DNA of 64,000 bases. Origin: Phanerochaete sordida. Its lineage: Eukaryota; Basidiomycota; Agaricomycetes; Polyporales; Phanerochaetaceae. The first letter of the stretch is position 1. Every line of letters starts with the position of its first letter. The translations under genes were made by a program, and so were the position numbers. The notes below the pieces were generated by a model. It was not told where the DNA came from and ran no database searches. It was given only the letters and a program-made list of their open reading frames with translations. Below, piece after piece: positions 33,655 to 44,969 of this stretch. Where the stretch lies: contig BPQB01000012.1 of the NCBI GenBank assembly GCA_019973155.2, forward strand, positions 372,001 to 436,000. Reading direction: 5' to 3'.

Positions 33655-34020
33655 TCAATAGGGTGTTTCACGGTAGCCTTTTTGACGCGTTTTTGAGAGT
33701 CTTTTTGAGAGCCTTTTTGAGCCCTTTTTGAACCCTTCCCGGAAGGTTAAACCGGCTCTGTACGTTCAGTCGATGCTCCCAGAGCTCAGAAAAAGGGACA
33801 GCTCAAAAAGGCTCCCAAAAAGGTTTGCAAAACACCTCTCGAGGCGTTTTGACTCGCAAGAGTCGAAGTTGGGCGGTTTAAAACGACGCGATAGTCAATC
33901 GCGTGCGGTTCAAACGCCCGTAAGCGCCGTGAGTAATTAAAAAATGGCTTTAGCCGGGATTGAACTCACCGCTTCGGCCGTAAAGCTGCACATACCATTA
34001 GGCAACCTGTCCGTGGGTTG
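33655..34020 (-). repeat. tRNA-derived SINE-like repeat, copy 1
   Basis: Read on the minus strand it begins with a tRNA-like head: TGCCTAATGGTATG resembles an A box and GAGTTCAATCCCGG resembles a B box. The body contains GCGATTGACTATCGCG, CGTTTTAAACCGCC and CAAAAA-rich segments, ending CCGTGAAACACCCTA. The same order is found on the plus strand at 34662-34972. Confidence 0.65.
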
Positions 34021-34661
34021 GCCGGCGGTTCTATTGCTATCAGCAGTCCCACACAGCGTTTACTAATGCAAGTCGACCTCACCGCGCGTTCCCAAAGCAG
34101 AAGGCAAGCCTCGGAGAGGCTGCAACAAGAACAGCGGGTGTATTATTGCACCTCACATGTTAGAAGATAGCTAGATAGTAGCTATATCAGTATGTACCAT
34201 TTACTGTACGATTCTATGGCCGGGAAAAGCAGTATAGAGCGGTGTAGTGGCCAAGGAAAGCAGGTATCGAGAGAAATAACACCTTTGCTGTATTTTTCTG
34301 AGAGAATTAAATATATTCCGCTACATACAGGACGATTAGAAGCTCACAGAGCCTCCTGTGCGGCGGAGCGAAGCTGTGGCCGCGCAAGGGAGAGCAGCAT
34401 GTAAGGCGGCCGGCACCATTCAACGATGGCACCGTGAAACTGTTCCATGACGTCAATGGGACCCCTGGCATCGCGGACCCGGTGCACCCTTGACCGCAGC
34501 CACTCTCCGCGTAGTCCTCTATAGCGTGTTCGAGCACGCTGATGCGACCCTCAATAAGCATTCTGATGCTATATAGCGCAGTGTGCTTACTGTAATTTAC
34601 TATCTTTCGTCTTTCTGGGGCATGACACATGACGCTATATACCATTGGTTACGCTGGTACT

Positions 34662-34972
34662 TCAGGCACTGTTAGCGTAGTGGTTAGCGGACGCCTTGCG
34701 CTACTCGAGGTCGCGATTTCGACTCTTGTTGGATGCATTTCTTTTGCGGGGCGCTTTCTCTTAAGCGCCTGCGCCGAGGTCGTTTGAACGGCCTGCGATT
34801 GACTATCACGGCGTTTTAAACCGCCGAACTGAATTGGCTCTGACTCGGAGCGTTTTTGGCCGAAAAACGTTTTCGAGGCCGCTCCCGCGGTCATCAAAAA
34901 CGCGCCCAAAAACGTCTCCAAAAACGCGTCCAAAAACACAACCGTGAAACGCCCTAATATAATTCGTAGCTT
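34662..34972 (+). repeat. tRNA-derived SINE-like repeat, copy 2 (inverted to copy 1)
   Basis: The head has TAGCGTAGTGGTTAG (A box) and CGATTTCGACTC (B box). The body shares GCGATTGACTATCACG, CGTTTTAAACCGCC and repeated CCAAAAACG with copy 1, ending CCGTGAAACGCCCTAAT. The T arm does not pair like a real tRNA, so I call a SINE rather than a tRNA gene. The two copies lie head to head, 640 nt apart. Confidence 0.68.
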
Positions 34973-35069
34973 GTGGTTATCCTGTTTTCATTTGCCTGAG
35001 CCCTAGAACAGAGGTCATATCTTCAAGTTCGTGGCTGCAGAGTGATCTTATACTACCTACCTCGGCATT

Positions 35070-35245
35070 ATAGTAGCCCACGCGAGCCCTCGCGAGCCCA
35101 CGTTAGCCAAAGTGAGCTAACGCGAGCCCACGTTAGCTCACGCTAGCCCAAGTGAGCCCACGCGAGCTCACGTTAGCTCACATTAGCTCACACTAGGTAA
35201 CGTTGACACATGTGACTGAACGTGAGCCAGCGTGACTTGGCGTAA
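35070..35245. repeat. Internal GCTAGCGTGG-type array, right-end orientation
   Basis: At least ten degenerate copies of GAGCCCACG(T/C)TAGC occur, in the same orientation as the right terminal array at 36370-36440. It ends GGCGTAAAATGAGC, roughly the reverse complement of GATTTTAGCG at the left end. It may be the terminus of a nested or older element. Confidence 0.6.
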
Positions 35246-36369
35246 AATGAGCAGAAAGAGCGAGAAGGGGGGCCGAAGGAGAATCGGCGGCATCTAGGAA
35301 GCGAAGCATGTGCAGGGCCGACCGGTACAAGGGCGACGGCCTCAGTCAGCTAGCCCCACCGCGGTCCGATCGACTGCCTGCGTGGACCATTCTGAGCGCC
35401 ATCTATTCCGTAGTTTGGTCCGAGTGCACACCCTTGTGCAGACGCGAAAGGGTGGTCGTGTTCTTTCGCAGTGATTCGGTCTTGCAACTGTCCGTAGCGA
35501 GCGTGCACAGTTGCGAAGACTCGGTCATTATGCCACAGCGCGTGCTCGCGTCGCTGCATCACCCGATGCGTGATTGTCAGGAAATGTTTTGACTAGTCTA
35601 TCACTGCAATTCGCTACATGCTACCGTAAGCTCTTCTCTTGAATGTGGTCGAGTCTGCTCACCTGGCGGCTGGACGATAACGTGCACTGGGCCGTGAGGT
35701 GCGCCGCAATCAAGCCTCAACGAGGAAGACATTTGTGAGGCACATTATTGACACATTATTTGCTTCACATTGATAGTACCTCCTCTGAGCCAATGGGTAC
35801 TCATCGTATCTCCCAATCTATGTATGGAAGTCGAAGAGATGAGCGGTTGGATGCTCAAAGCGCCCCAGCGTGCAGCGCGAGGCGCGGAGTGTCGGTAGCA
35901 CAGCACCGAGATTGGACAGCGATACGAGCATCATGTACTGCCAGGGACTACCGTGAGTCCAGCCGTAATTTATGGAATAATCCTCCCTGTAATATACATC
36001 GACTTGCGCTGTCGTGGCTTGCTTAGAGGATTACGCCTCAAGATACAGAATTGCCCCCAGGCTCGCCTTGTACATAAGCTACACCAGTTGACGCCGAAGC
36101 TTTGTGCTTGGACATCCAAGCGTCGGCATTTAATCCTGCTTGAGGCACAAAACAGCTGCTACTGGACACGGAAGTGCATATTATCACACTCATGTAGGTA
36201 GACTCTATCACAAGGAAGGCCCTCGAAGTCGAGAAGATCTCGGCTAGGCCCTAAATGCCAACCCCATATGCAGGGCAGCACCCTTGGACGTTAAAAGGTG
36301 TTCAACACCTTACCATACGCCCTGAGGGATCTACAGGTCTCTACAGAGCATGACGTGAGGTGCCGCGAG

Positions 36370-36466
36370 CACGCTCGAAGTTAGCGTCGTAAGCGCCCGT
36401 GCCACGCTCGTTCACGCTAGCCCACGCTAGCCCACGCTAGCTTTCCACGCAACGTTCTGCACCCTC
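36370..36466 (-). repeat. Right terminal inverted repeat of the MULE-like element
   Basis: Three tandem CCCACGCTAG units (36413-36440) are the exact inverse of the left array. The outer 26 nt end ACCCTC directly before the target duplicate at 36467. Confidence 0.85.
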
Positions 36467-36809
36467 TGATGGAAGCTATGCCTCCTTTTACATCCTGTTC
36501 GTTACCTGAATAACTGGTGTCTTACTTTCCATCTAACACTGTTCTTAGATCAGCAAATGGAATACATTTGTATGATCTGTCGCTTACCCCTTGAGCAAAG
36601 GAGGACGTGCACTAGCAAAGTCTCATCTCGTCATACGCGTCCACCGGATAAGCTCTATCTTCATTTGTTCTCATGTTACTTCCGCAAGGAGCCGTTGTCA
36701 AAACATACGTGCACAGCCATAAAAAAGCTGACCTAAGTCCCCCATAACGTCCCCTGTACTCCACCTGAATCGCTACCAGAATTTCCCTCCCCATCCCTTT
36801 TCTTCTGAG

Positions 36810-37633
36810 ATGCGCTGCGTTTCTGCAGCCTTGTATGCAGCCATAACTCTGATTCTCATGGCCCAGCACTTCGCCTCCATCTATGGTGCGCTCATCAACA
36901 TTACCGTCGACGATCAAGGCCACGACCCGACGACTGGAAATATAATCTCACGCACGTCGGGGATTTCGTTTGGCCAAACCTGCGGCAGTGCCTGCGAAGC
37001 TCAGCCAGATGCTTCGAGAGTGTTCAACGGGACTTGGACGGATACAACGTTTGATCCTACCAGAGAAGATGAGCACGATGTTCCTCAAAACGTGACGTTC
37101 ATCTTTATAGGTCTGTTTGACGTGATACGGTCCTCTCAAATGCTCACGTTCTTCGTTCAGGATCTGCCGTATATGTGTACGGCATTCAGTCGCAGTCTGT
37201 GACTCGCCCCGCGAGCAACGCAGATGTACTATTCTACGTCGACGGCGCCAGCCACGGAAACTATAAATTCACTCCGGATGGCCCCCAGAATGCGTACACA
37301 TACAGCCAGCTGGTTTTTTCTGCAGAACATTTCGATAATATTCCGCATACGCTCATGATTCAAAATGGGCGGATTGGTGGGAACTCGAGTCTTCTGCTGC
37401 TGGACTTCATTGTATACACGAGGTCCGTACACGACGTTTATCATACCAATATTTGGAATCGTTTATCTCCAGCGTTCAGGGACGACGCTGTCACAGAGAG
37501 CCTCTCAACTGTCGCCGCAGCCACAGCCCCATTTGCAATATCTTCATCGTCCTCATCATCATCAACAGATTCATCGACTTCATCTTCATCATCTTCATCA
37601 TCATCTTTTACGATTTCTGAATTTATGAAGAAA
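36810..37633 (+). pseudogene. VDDQ-family gene, subtype B (copy 7), 5' half of an interrupted gene
   Basis: Exons 36810-37110 and 37161-37422 and the start of exon 3 (from 37480) are well preserved. They encode a signal peptide, ALINITVDDQGHDPTTGN, SFGQTCGSACEA, NGTWTDTTFDP and FIFIG, then SAVYVYGIQSQSVTR and LLLLDFIVYTR. The stalk is a Ser run encoded by TCATCA/TCTTCA repeats (37545-37613). At 37634 foreign sequence begins and the membrane helix and tail are displaced to 43800-44352. The upstream region 36480-36809 resembles 52055-52314. The truncated frame could still yield a secreted ectodomain ending soon after ATGAAGAAA. Confidence 0.82.
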
Positions 37634-38129
37634 CGTTTATATTACACCCCCGGCCCTACGGGCAGATTTTGACCTCGTGGACTCCGTCACGAAAAACGAG
37701 TGCAAAACCGTGGGAACCTTTTTTGTATGCTTCATTAGTAAGGTCGATCAAAATAGGGTTAGGGCTTCATACAAAGCTTCTAATGAAACTGGGACGATTT
37801 ATGTAGCACTTCCCTCCAGCTGTATCTCCTCGGTAACTTGCAGAGCACTACCTACGGGCATCTTGATCTCTTTCGTCGCCTCTATACACTAACCGCCCAT
37901 GGTTTGCATTGCCACCGCTGTTGCCAAAGTCGAGGCTACACGAGCGCTTAGCTTTCTTGGCCTGGCCGTCTCGGTCGCCAAACCATAGCACAAATTTTGC
38001 ACAAGGTGCGCAGTGAATTCTCGTGCTCCGTAGCTTTCTGACTATGTAAAATTTTTCCCCTAATTAATAATTGCACCTGCATGCGCAAGCCGCAAGTGTC
38101 GCGCCTCTAGGCGCCAAACGCTGCGCAAC

Positions 38130-40450
38130 TTGAGCTTGAGCGACTGGACGCGTCAAGCCGCGGTCCTTCCTTGCTTCCTCTCGAACCACCCCCTGCGCTG
38201 CCCCCGATCTCGACCACGCATCCCGACGCCTTTGCCATACTGCATGCCCTGCCAGACGACCTTGCTCACACCATTGTCGCCATCACTCACGCCCTCTGCA
38301 CACCCTCTTCCTGCCCATCACGGTTGCACACAACGCGGGATACCTAGGAAAAGCTACAAACACGACAGCCTCAATGGGCCATCACTACAAGTCGGAGGGG
38401 AGATTGGAGGGGAGAGAATGTACCGGCAGGTTGTAGGAATGACACCCAGAAACGGTGCGTGGCTGGACAAACGCATGCACTTGCAGCTGACGGCAGACAT
38501 GTCAAGCGCGCCGCCGCCGCGTTTGCGCGAACGTCAGCACAACAGATGCAATCAGTGAGGAGTCGCAGCCGGTGCGAACTCTCGATGGCTGCGGCGACGA
38601 TGTCCGCAGCCTGGCGACCTCGAAGCCTAGGCCGGACCCACGTTCAACAGGTTCCTCCGTGCGCCCCGGCAGCGCAGACGTTGTGCGATCTTAGCCCTTC
38701 GACTAATAGTCCGCGTTGAGCCCCGCGCCGGCGATCGTGAAGTCTCCCCCGCTTTCGAGCTGCAAGATGCTGTCGAGGAGCTCCTGCACGTCGCATACTA
38801 CCTCCACGCCGCACAGCTGCACTCCCAGGTTCGAGCCCATGACCGTCCCTTTCGGACTTCAAGACCCGGGGACGACGCACACGCTGCTGCTCGCACAATC
38901 TGTAAGACGGCAGCGTTACGCAAGACTCTGGGTGCACGCCCACTGCCCAAGGTGCGTGGCCCCCTCAAAGCTCTTGCCTCTTCCCACTGAAGTGTCCACC
39001 AGCACGCCGCCTGATGCTGCGTGGCGAACTGCAATGTGCCATCTCGGCGTGGTCTCGAGGTCGGGACAAGTGCGCGGCAGCTGGGGCTGGCGGGATTCGC
39101 CGTCGAAGACGGCGGACGCGGCGGCGCCGAAAGGAACGGGTGACGTAGGACGATACGGCGGCGCAGCAAGACCCTCGCAGCGGGCCCGACGCATCTACAG
39201 CGTCTGCGCAGCGGTCGAGCTATGGGACCGCAAAAAATCGAGTCGGTGCGCCGGCGCGCGCGCCAGCAAGACGTCGGCTCTCCTGCGGGCCCTGAGTCTC
39301 GCGGACGTTCTACGACCTCCCGTATGTACACCACGACGTTCTAGATTTCCGTGCGCGGCGACTGGCGAACGGCGAAATCTATCGTGGAAGGTGGCGGGCA
39401 TCGTGGCGGCGAACGGGAAATGCAAGACAGTCCAGCATCATGGACAGACTCTCGGCGGACGCGCACACGACGTCTGCATGGCGGGTAGGTGGCGGGGCGG
39501 CGGTAAGTCGAGTTGGTGCGCCGGCGCGTGAGGCCGCAAGACCTTGGCCCTCCCGCGCGTTCCCGGTCTCGAGGACGCCTAGACAAGCTCTTGTACGTCC
39601 CCTTGCGACATTCTACACTCGGAGAACGGCGATGGCGGCGGCGTCATTTTCGTGTGCGGCGACCAGGCAACAAAGGTAAGTGATAAGCTTCTGTCCTCGA
39701 GATTGGCTCATATCGACTAATTTGCGTGCAGGCTCGCTTCCTCAGTGTTCTCCATGGCAGCGGCGCCTCTGCACTGCCCTCGATGCCGCGTTTCTACTGG
39801 TCATCGCTGTATCCGCGGCCGCCTGCTCTCTCGTTCCTCAACGATGACCTCCAACGATGACCTCCACCGTCGACAACTCCGCGAGCCGTACAGGCACTGC
39901 ATCCTGACGAGCCCCAAATGCAATGTCGCAAAACTGGCTGTGCGGCGCGCGGAGGACGAAACGGCTGACCGGCAAATGGTAGACTCGAGCGCTGCGTTGC
40001 CCGACACGTTACGAGATGGAAGGTAGCGTGGTGCGGGGCTCTCATCGCGTGCGGAGAACAGCGGCGGCGGTAAGCTGCGATCTTCTACCTTCGAGATTGG
40101 CTAAATTCCGACTGGTTTGTGTGCATGCAGGATTGCTTCCTCGACGACTGTGCTGGCGACGCTTTGGCGCTGCGTTCCCGCGCGCCTGCAGTCTTAGCCC
40201 TCAACAACGACCTTCGCCCTCGCCGCCTCTGCGAGTCACACATGTGCGAGCGCCGCATCGTGACAAACCCCCAAACGCGCCGCCATGCGGCTGGCCGGGT
40301 GGCGCATGCAGCTGCGTTGCCGTCATTTGACACATTGAGATATGTACGGTAGTGCGGAGCAGGACTTGTGTCGGGCGCAGAGAACGGCAGCAGCGGCCGG
40401 CACGTCTCGATGCGCGCCGCGTGGCCATCATCAGAGGACATGCACATATC
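38130..40450. other. GC-rich unassigned sequence inside the insertion
   Basis: Long frames on both strands follow from GC-rich composition. The minus strand just upstream of 38704 ends plausibly (VEVVCDVQELLDSILQLESG then a stop), which could be the C-terminus of an unknown captured gene. No domain could be assigned. Confidence 0.2.
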
Positions 40451-40752
40451 CCATGCTTAATTCATGTACCATGTAGTTTTGAGCACGATACAACGTTTGC
40501 AAGATAAATGAATGTTTACGGGCACAGGCTTTCTGTACATGCGAGTAGCCTCACACCACATGAAGCGCACTGTAACCAAGAGCTGCACCGGTGAGTTTTC
40601 CCTTGCACATTGTGCCGAAAGACCCGCAGCCGCCGTGCTAAGGCGTTTCCGAGGCTGCATAGGCTGCGGTCGTTGTGCGCGAGATTATCGTAGTGAAGAC
40701 AGGCCATCTGCGACGGCGCACAGTGCTAATGGAGCACACAATCCAAGTCAAA

Positions 40753-40861
40753 GCGGAAGCAAAAGAAGAAAGTGTATAGCATGACGCAATGGCCTGGACG
40801 AAAAGAAGGAATTTCTTCTTTTCGTCCAGGCCATTGCGTCATGTTTTACTTTTGCTTCCGC
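40753..40861. repeat. Large perfect palindrome (hairpin)
   Basis: Two 29-nt arms (40780-40808 and 40815-40843), starting CATGACGCAATGGCCTGGAC, are exact inverse copies around a 6-nt centre that itself almost pairs. Outside them, 13-nt arms (GCGGAAGCAAAAG at 40753-40765 and its inverse at 40849-40861) extend the structure. No promoter- or terminator-like context explains it. Confidence 0.9.
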
Positions 40862-41021
40862 CATTGTGCTCGATCGTCGTGTACAAGTTGTGCACATCCG
40901 ACGTGCTTGACGCGTTAGCGCCCAGTGCCTTTGCGTGCAAACCACGACGTCCGGCAGACCAAAAAGCAGTGGGTATGTGATGTACCTCGCTCCTTGGACT
41001 TGTTTGCACCGCACCACGTAG

Positions 41022-41700
41022 GGTGCACATCACACTGGTGAGCGTTCGACTTCCTCGCCTCCACAGCATTGACTCCATCGCAGTCGCTATCCATGCTCGT
41101 CTGCCTCAGCGCGTCCCTGTCGTGCCTGCCTTAGTCTTTGTCTCAACGGACGCACGGAGCGCATTCCTATCTGTGCATGCTCAGCGTGAGCTAGCGATGG
41201 GCCCGGCGGCGTCGCTTGGTCCGCCCTACACGTCTCCGCGGACGCTGCTGCCGTCCTTCTTCGCGTCTGGTGCTCGACGCGGCGCTGCGGCTGCACACCA
41301 CGAGCGCGATCGGCGATGTCATCGCCGCGGTCCCGCACACGTTCGACGGCGCGTTTGCGCTCACGCAGAGCTTCCCTGTGCCCGTGGTCGCGTATGCGCT
41401 GAATCAGAATGGGGTCGTTATGTGGACGGCGACGTGGAGCGAGCCTGGGCCTGGGAAGGCCATGGGTGATGTGAAGCTCACGACGAGCGCTGCGCCTCAA
41501 GTGTCTCAAGACGCGCACGGAACGCATCACTACCTGTCCATGCAAAAGGAAGGGGATCTGGCGCATGTAAGCCTTTCTGCCCTGTTCACTCTCGTCAGCA
41601 CTGACCGCCACATGCAGCACGCAGCGCAAGGAAGGCGTCATCGCGCACGGGCTTGGCGAAAGGGGTGATTGAGCAGAAGCCGGTGCTGGCGTTGTAAGAG
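41022..41700 (+). other. Unidentified protein-like frame inside the insertion
   Basis: A frame at 41290-41560 reads ALRLHTTSAIGDVIAAVPHT, FDGAFALTQSFPVPVVAYAL and NGVVMWTATWSEPGPGK, with codon use and composition like real coding sequence. No start, splice pattern or family is evident, so it may be a captured gene fragment. Confidence 0.3.
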
Positions 41701-43799
41701 AAGGATATCGATAATTTGCACGCTAGCAGCCGTTGATTTTACCTCGTAACGTCGACTGATTGCGTACAGATACGAGACCGTTCTGGGTACATCCACCGCC
41801 GCCCTCGAGAATCGTGAATCGTGCCGCAGATCTGGCTGCAGCCCCACGCCACTGCGCTAACAAGCCACATGACCGGACCGTCCAGCAAGACCCTTTTGAT
41901 TAGGGCTTCGACAGGTGCGTGTCCTGCGCCGCCTCTGTGTCTTTGCTGACATTCCCGCAGCTTGTTGGAACCCGCATAATCGGCGCTTTGCGTGGTGGTC
42001 TGGGCATGGTGGCATGCGCATGGCATGTGCCGCAGAACTTCGTGTTCGGGCATTCCATGTCGCCTGTGTGGTCTCGTTGCCATCGGTGGGTGGCGCCCTA
42101 CAGGAACGCCAGATCTTCAAGAGACGGGAGTGAGGAATCATGAACATCGCCATCTAGCGCGGCATTGCGGACGCCAGATGCTGTGATACGTCCAGAATAT
42201 AGCAAGAGGCATTACGCTTGCGTGACGGAAGGTACGGGAAGACGCATGGACGAGATTGAGCGCGAAAAATAGATCGAGCGCACTTTCATGGGTGCAAGCG
42301 AAGATGGCGCTCTAGACCATCCTAGCGTGAGCGCAACACGGCTGAGCAGCAACAGTGCAATAAGGGACATTAAGTGCGGGTGCTGGAGGCCTTGGGGAGA
42401 TAAAAGGACGAGGTTAGGCTCATTCACCAGCACGCTCTGGCTTCTAAGTCTGCTCTTATCCACGCAGGCCCCACTCACCGCCAGATGCAGGCGCAAGGCA
42501 ATGTACACCCCGATGCAGCATCATTGAGCTCATAAATACTGTGAAAATTGGCGACAAATGACTATTAGCTCGTCTGCGCCGAACGCAGTCATCGACCAAA
42601 GTGTCCGAGTCAAGATACCGCCAAGTCAGCCAAGGGTCGGCTCATGCTGGCGTGATGCGTGTCCAGGTTCACAAGCGCAGGAAGTGCCGGGGCTATGTAG
42701 CACATGCATTCTAAAAGCTTACATGGAGCCAGAGGCCGCACAGGTACGGTGCGGTCCCGAGGAGCAAGTGTTAGTCTCGGATATGCGGGCATGTACATGT
42801 ACATTGGTTAATCCACTACAAATGTCAATATTGTCCCAAAACATAGTTTTTCTCGCAATTAAGATACTACTATATGTACATTATGCGCTCCTCAAGCATT
42901 GGAGCTTAGTAATAGACCCCCCGCCTTGTAGACGACATGCGACGAAGCCACAGAAGTGCGGGCGCCTAACGTCGAAACAGCCTGCGAGAATTGTGCTCGT
43001 TGTGTAGAGTGCCAGGGTGGTGGGCATCACACCAAATATTCCCAAGTTATACTGTTAGTACTACAAGTATGTACTGTGTATAACACACGGCTCAAACCAT
43101 TGAGCCCTGAGTGCGAGAACTGTAAAGCTTTAGCATGGTGTATTAGACTTCTGACACCACGGACCCCGTGTACCCTTTACCGTGATTCTGCTTGCGCGGT
43201 GGTGTACGCCTTGCGCTCCAGGGATTTCTGCGTGAGACTTATTGCAGATTATTCTTTTGCATGCACAGTAACAAACGAGAGCGTTCACATTGTAAGCTGT
43301 GGCCTATGCTTTGCATCACCCGAAGGAGCTGTACACATGCTCGATGCGACTGCCTTCGGCGTCGCCATCAGCTCCTATCCAGCCTTCGTTGGTGCTCTGC
43401 TCCCCAGCACACTCCTCGTCAACCCGAGCTGATCGACAGCGCGCGAGTGGCGGGCTGGGTGCTGTCGTGGCCGTGATACAGTTGTGACCATGGCTGTGTG
43501 GTAGCGCGCAACACGGCCATGTCAGGTCTGGTACGATGACCATGTGCGCAGTGAGCACAAGGTTCATGGGGACGCCGCGCACTGGCAGTCGACATCTGCA
43601 AACAATATCCGTAACTTCCCCGCCCACGCAGGCAAGATGGACAACCCCAATGCTGCGCTTTACAAAGAATGCGACACTAAACGCCATGCGCCACATGAGG
43701 CCGTGGTGAGGGCAAGTATGCTGCTGCAGCAGAGTAGTCTATAGTGCAGCATAAAATAATTGAACTATCACTTAGAAGCTCATGCATGAAACTTACCGA

Positions 43800-44352
43800 A
43801 TGAAGAAATCGTGCCCGCCGAGCGCAGCTTCGGCCCGTTTCCAACCTAGTATCTTCATCCACGTCTACACCTACGCATATAACTACAACCTCTTCGTGGA
43901 CGGTAGTAATCGCTGCAGCTATCGTCGTGCCTATGCTCGTCTTCGCCCTGGCCGCGGTTATCTTCTGCATCCGCAGCCGCCGTATCCGCCACCGCCGCCC
44001 CGCGCGTCCAAAAAACATGCGCCTAGCAAGACCCTGGAACCAGTACGCTTCTGTTCCATTCAACCTCCAGTCACCCATGACTGCGCCGCGAGCTGCACGG
44101 ATGGCCGCCAAGTCGCGCCCATGCCCGCACGCGGAAGAATCTCCCGCGGTAGAGGCTTCGGGCTCCGGCAACACACTCATGGGTGGGATCGTGTATAACA
44201 GGACGCAGGAACATATAGATGGAGGTCCATGTGAACGGTCGAGTCGCATTGATGCTGTACCCGAGACTGCCCCGCCGCAGTATGACACTGTGTTTGGGAA
44301 CTCGGCCAGGCCCGAGAGGATGCCGCGGGGCATATTGACTCGCAAGTATTGA
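43800..44352 (+). pseudogene. 3' half of the interrupted B-type VDDQ gene
   Basis: After the second ATGAAGAAA the sequence gives a stalk end (SSSTSTPTHITTTSS), the helix TVVIAAAIVVPMLVFALAAV, a basic stop-transfer segment (RSRRIRHRRPARP) and a tail ending APPQYDTVFGNSARPER. It matches the 52315 copy closely, and similarity continues 3' of the stop to about 44560. The stalk frame differs by one position from the frame entering the insertion, so a frameshift accompanies the break. Here the PPQY motif is intact, unlike in the 52315 copy. Confidence 0.82.
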
Positions 44353-44969
44353 CCTCCTCGCGCGGACAACTTCCTAGACTACTTATCGGTATTTATCATT
44401 GTCATTGACGTTATATATTTAAGGTGGCAGGATGTGCTGTCGTTCGCACAGTCAGGACTCGTTAAAGAGCTGGCTATCGTCATGGTGGCCTCACCAATGT
44501 GTGTCTCGATTAGGGACTGCCGTCGAGATACGTCGGGATGGACGTCCAAGTGCCTGTGGGAATGCGAGCGTAGCGTACTGTGCAGGAGAAGTGGTCGTGC
44601 AAAATGTTGATGCATAGCGTGTACAGGGTATGGGGGAAATCCTATTCGTGTTTATGCGGTCCGGTCTTTTAAAGGATTTTGGGAGGATTGGGACCGGGAC
44701 CGCCAATAGGATTGGGACCAGCTGCGCAAGACCAGACTAGGCGTTGAAAAGCGGGGTCGCGTGGACGGGGGGTGGCGGTCAAGGAGCAAACGCGCAAGGC
44801 GTTGCGGTCGAATCGGTGAGCCCTAAGTACGCTACGACATGACTCGGGGCCTGACGACGGATCTCCAGGTACGCTGCGATGGTGCTAAGATAGGACAAAC
44901 ACATGTAAATAAAGAGCGCACGAGCGCCGCGAGCACGAGCTCGAAGGAAAACGTTCGTGAAATTCGACA

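Larger units (their letters stand above)
30804..36475. mobile_element. Mutator-like (MULE-type) insertion with 9-bp target duplication and terminal inverted repeats
   Basis: The 9-mer TGATGGAAG occurs at 30804-30812 and 36467-36475 and brackets a 5654-bp insert. Exactly 26 nt inside each end lies a 28-bp perfect inverted repeat (30839-30866 and 36413-36440) built of GCTAGCGTGG units. The outer 26 nt match at about 14 positions, including GA-GGT at the tip. The partner block at 51985-52060 aligns through the insertion point without the insert, so it is the empty site. A 9-bp duplication with long inverted repeats is the hallmark of Mutator-like elements. I find no intact transposase, so this copy is probably non-autonomous or decayed; it also carries two SINE-like repeats. 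Confidence 0.82.
37634..43799. mobile_element. ~6.2 kb insertion splitting a B-type VDDQ gene
   Basis: The sequences on either side are the two parts of one B-type gene, and in the partner gene at 52315-53530 nothing comparable lies between the stalk and helix. The 9-mer ATGAAGAAA occurs at 37625-37633 and again at 43800-43808, compatible with a target duplication. The insert ends do not show an obvious inverted repeat. Inside I see GC-rich frames, a large palindrome at 40753-40861 and an AT-richer distal part (42780-43330), but no recognisable transposase or reverse transcriptase. It may be composite. Confidence 0.65.

Noticed and set aside
34662..34740. Functional tRNA gene
   Set aside because: A and B boxes are present, but the T arm and acceptor do not pair properly and the sequence continues into a shared 230-nt body. 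A SINE fits better.
38716..39531. Long open frames on both strands (271 codons plus, 178 codons minus)
   Set aside because: The region is GC-rich and stops are rare in all frames. Residue composition is Arg/Ala/Pro/Ser-heavy with no domain or splice pattern.
43440..43700. Captured gene near the right end of the 6.2 kb insertion
   Set aside because: The frames are short and overlap on both strands, and none has a recognisable motif.
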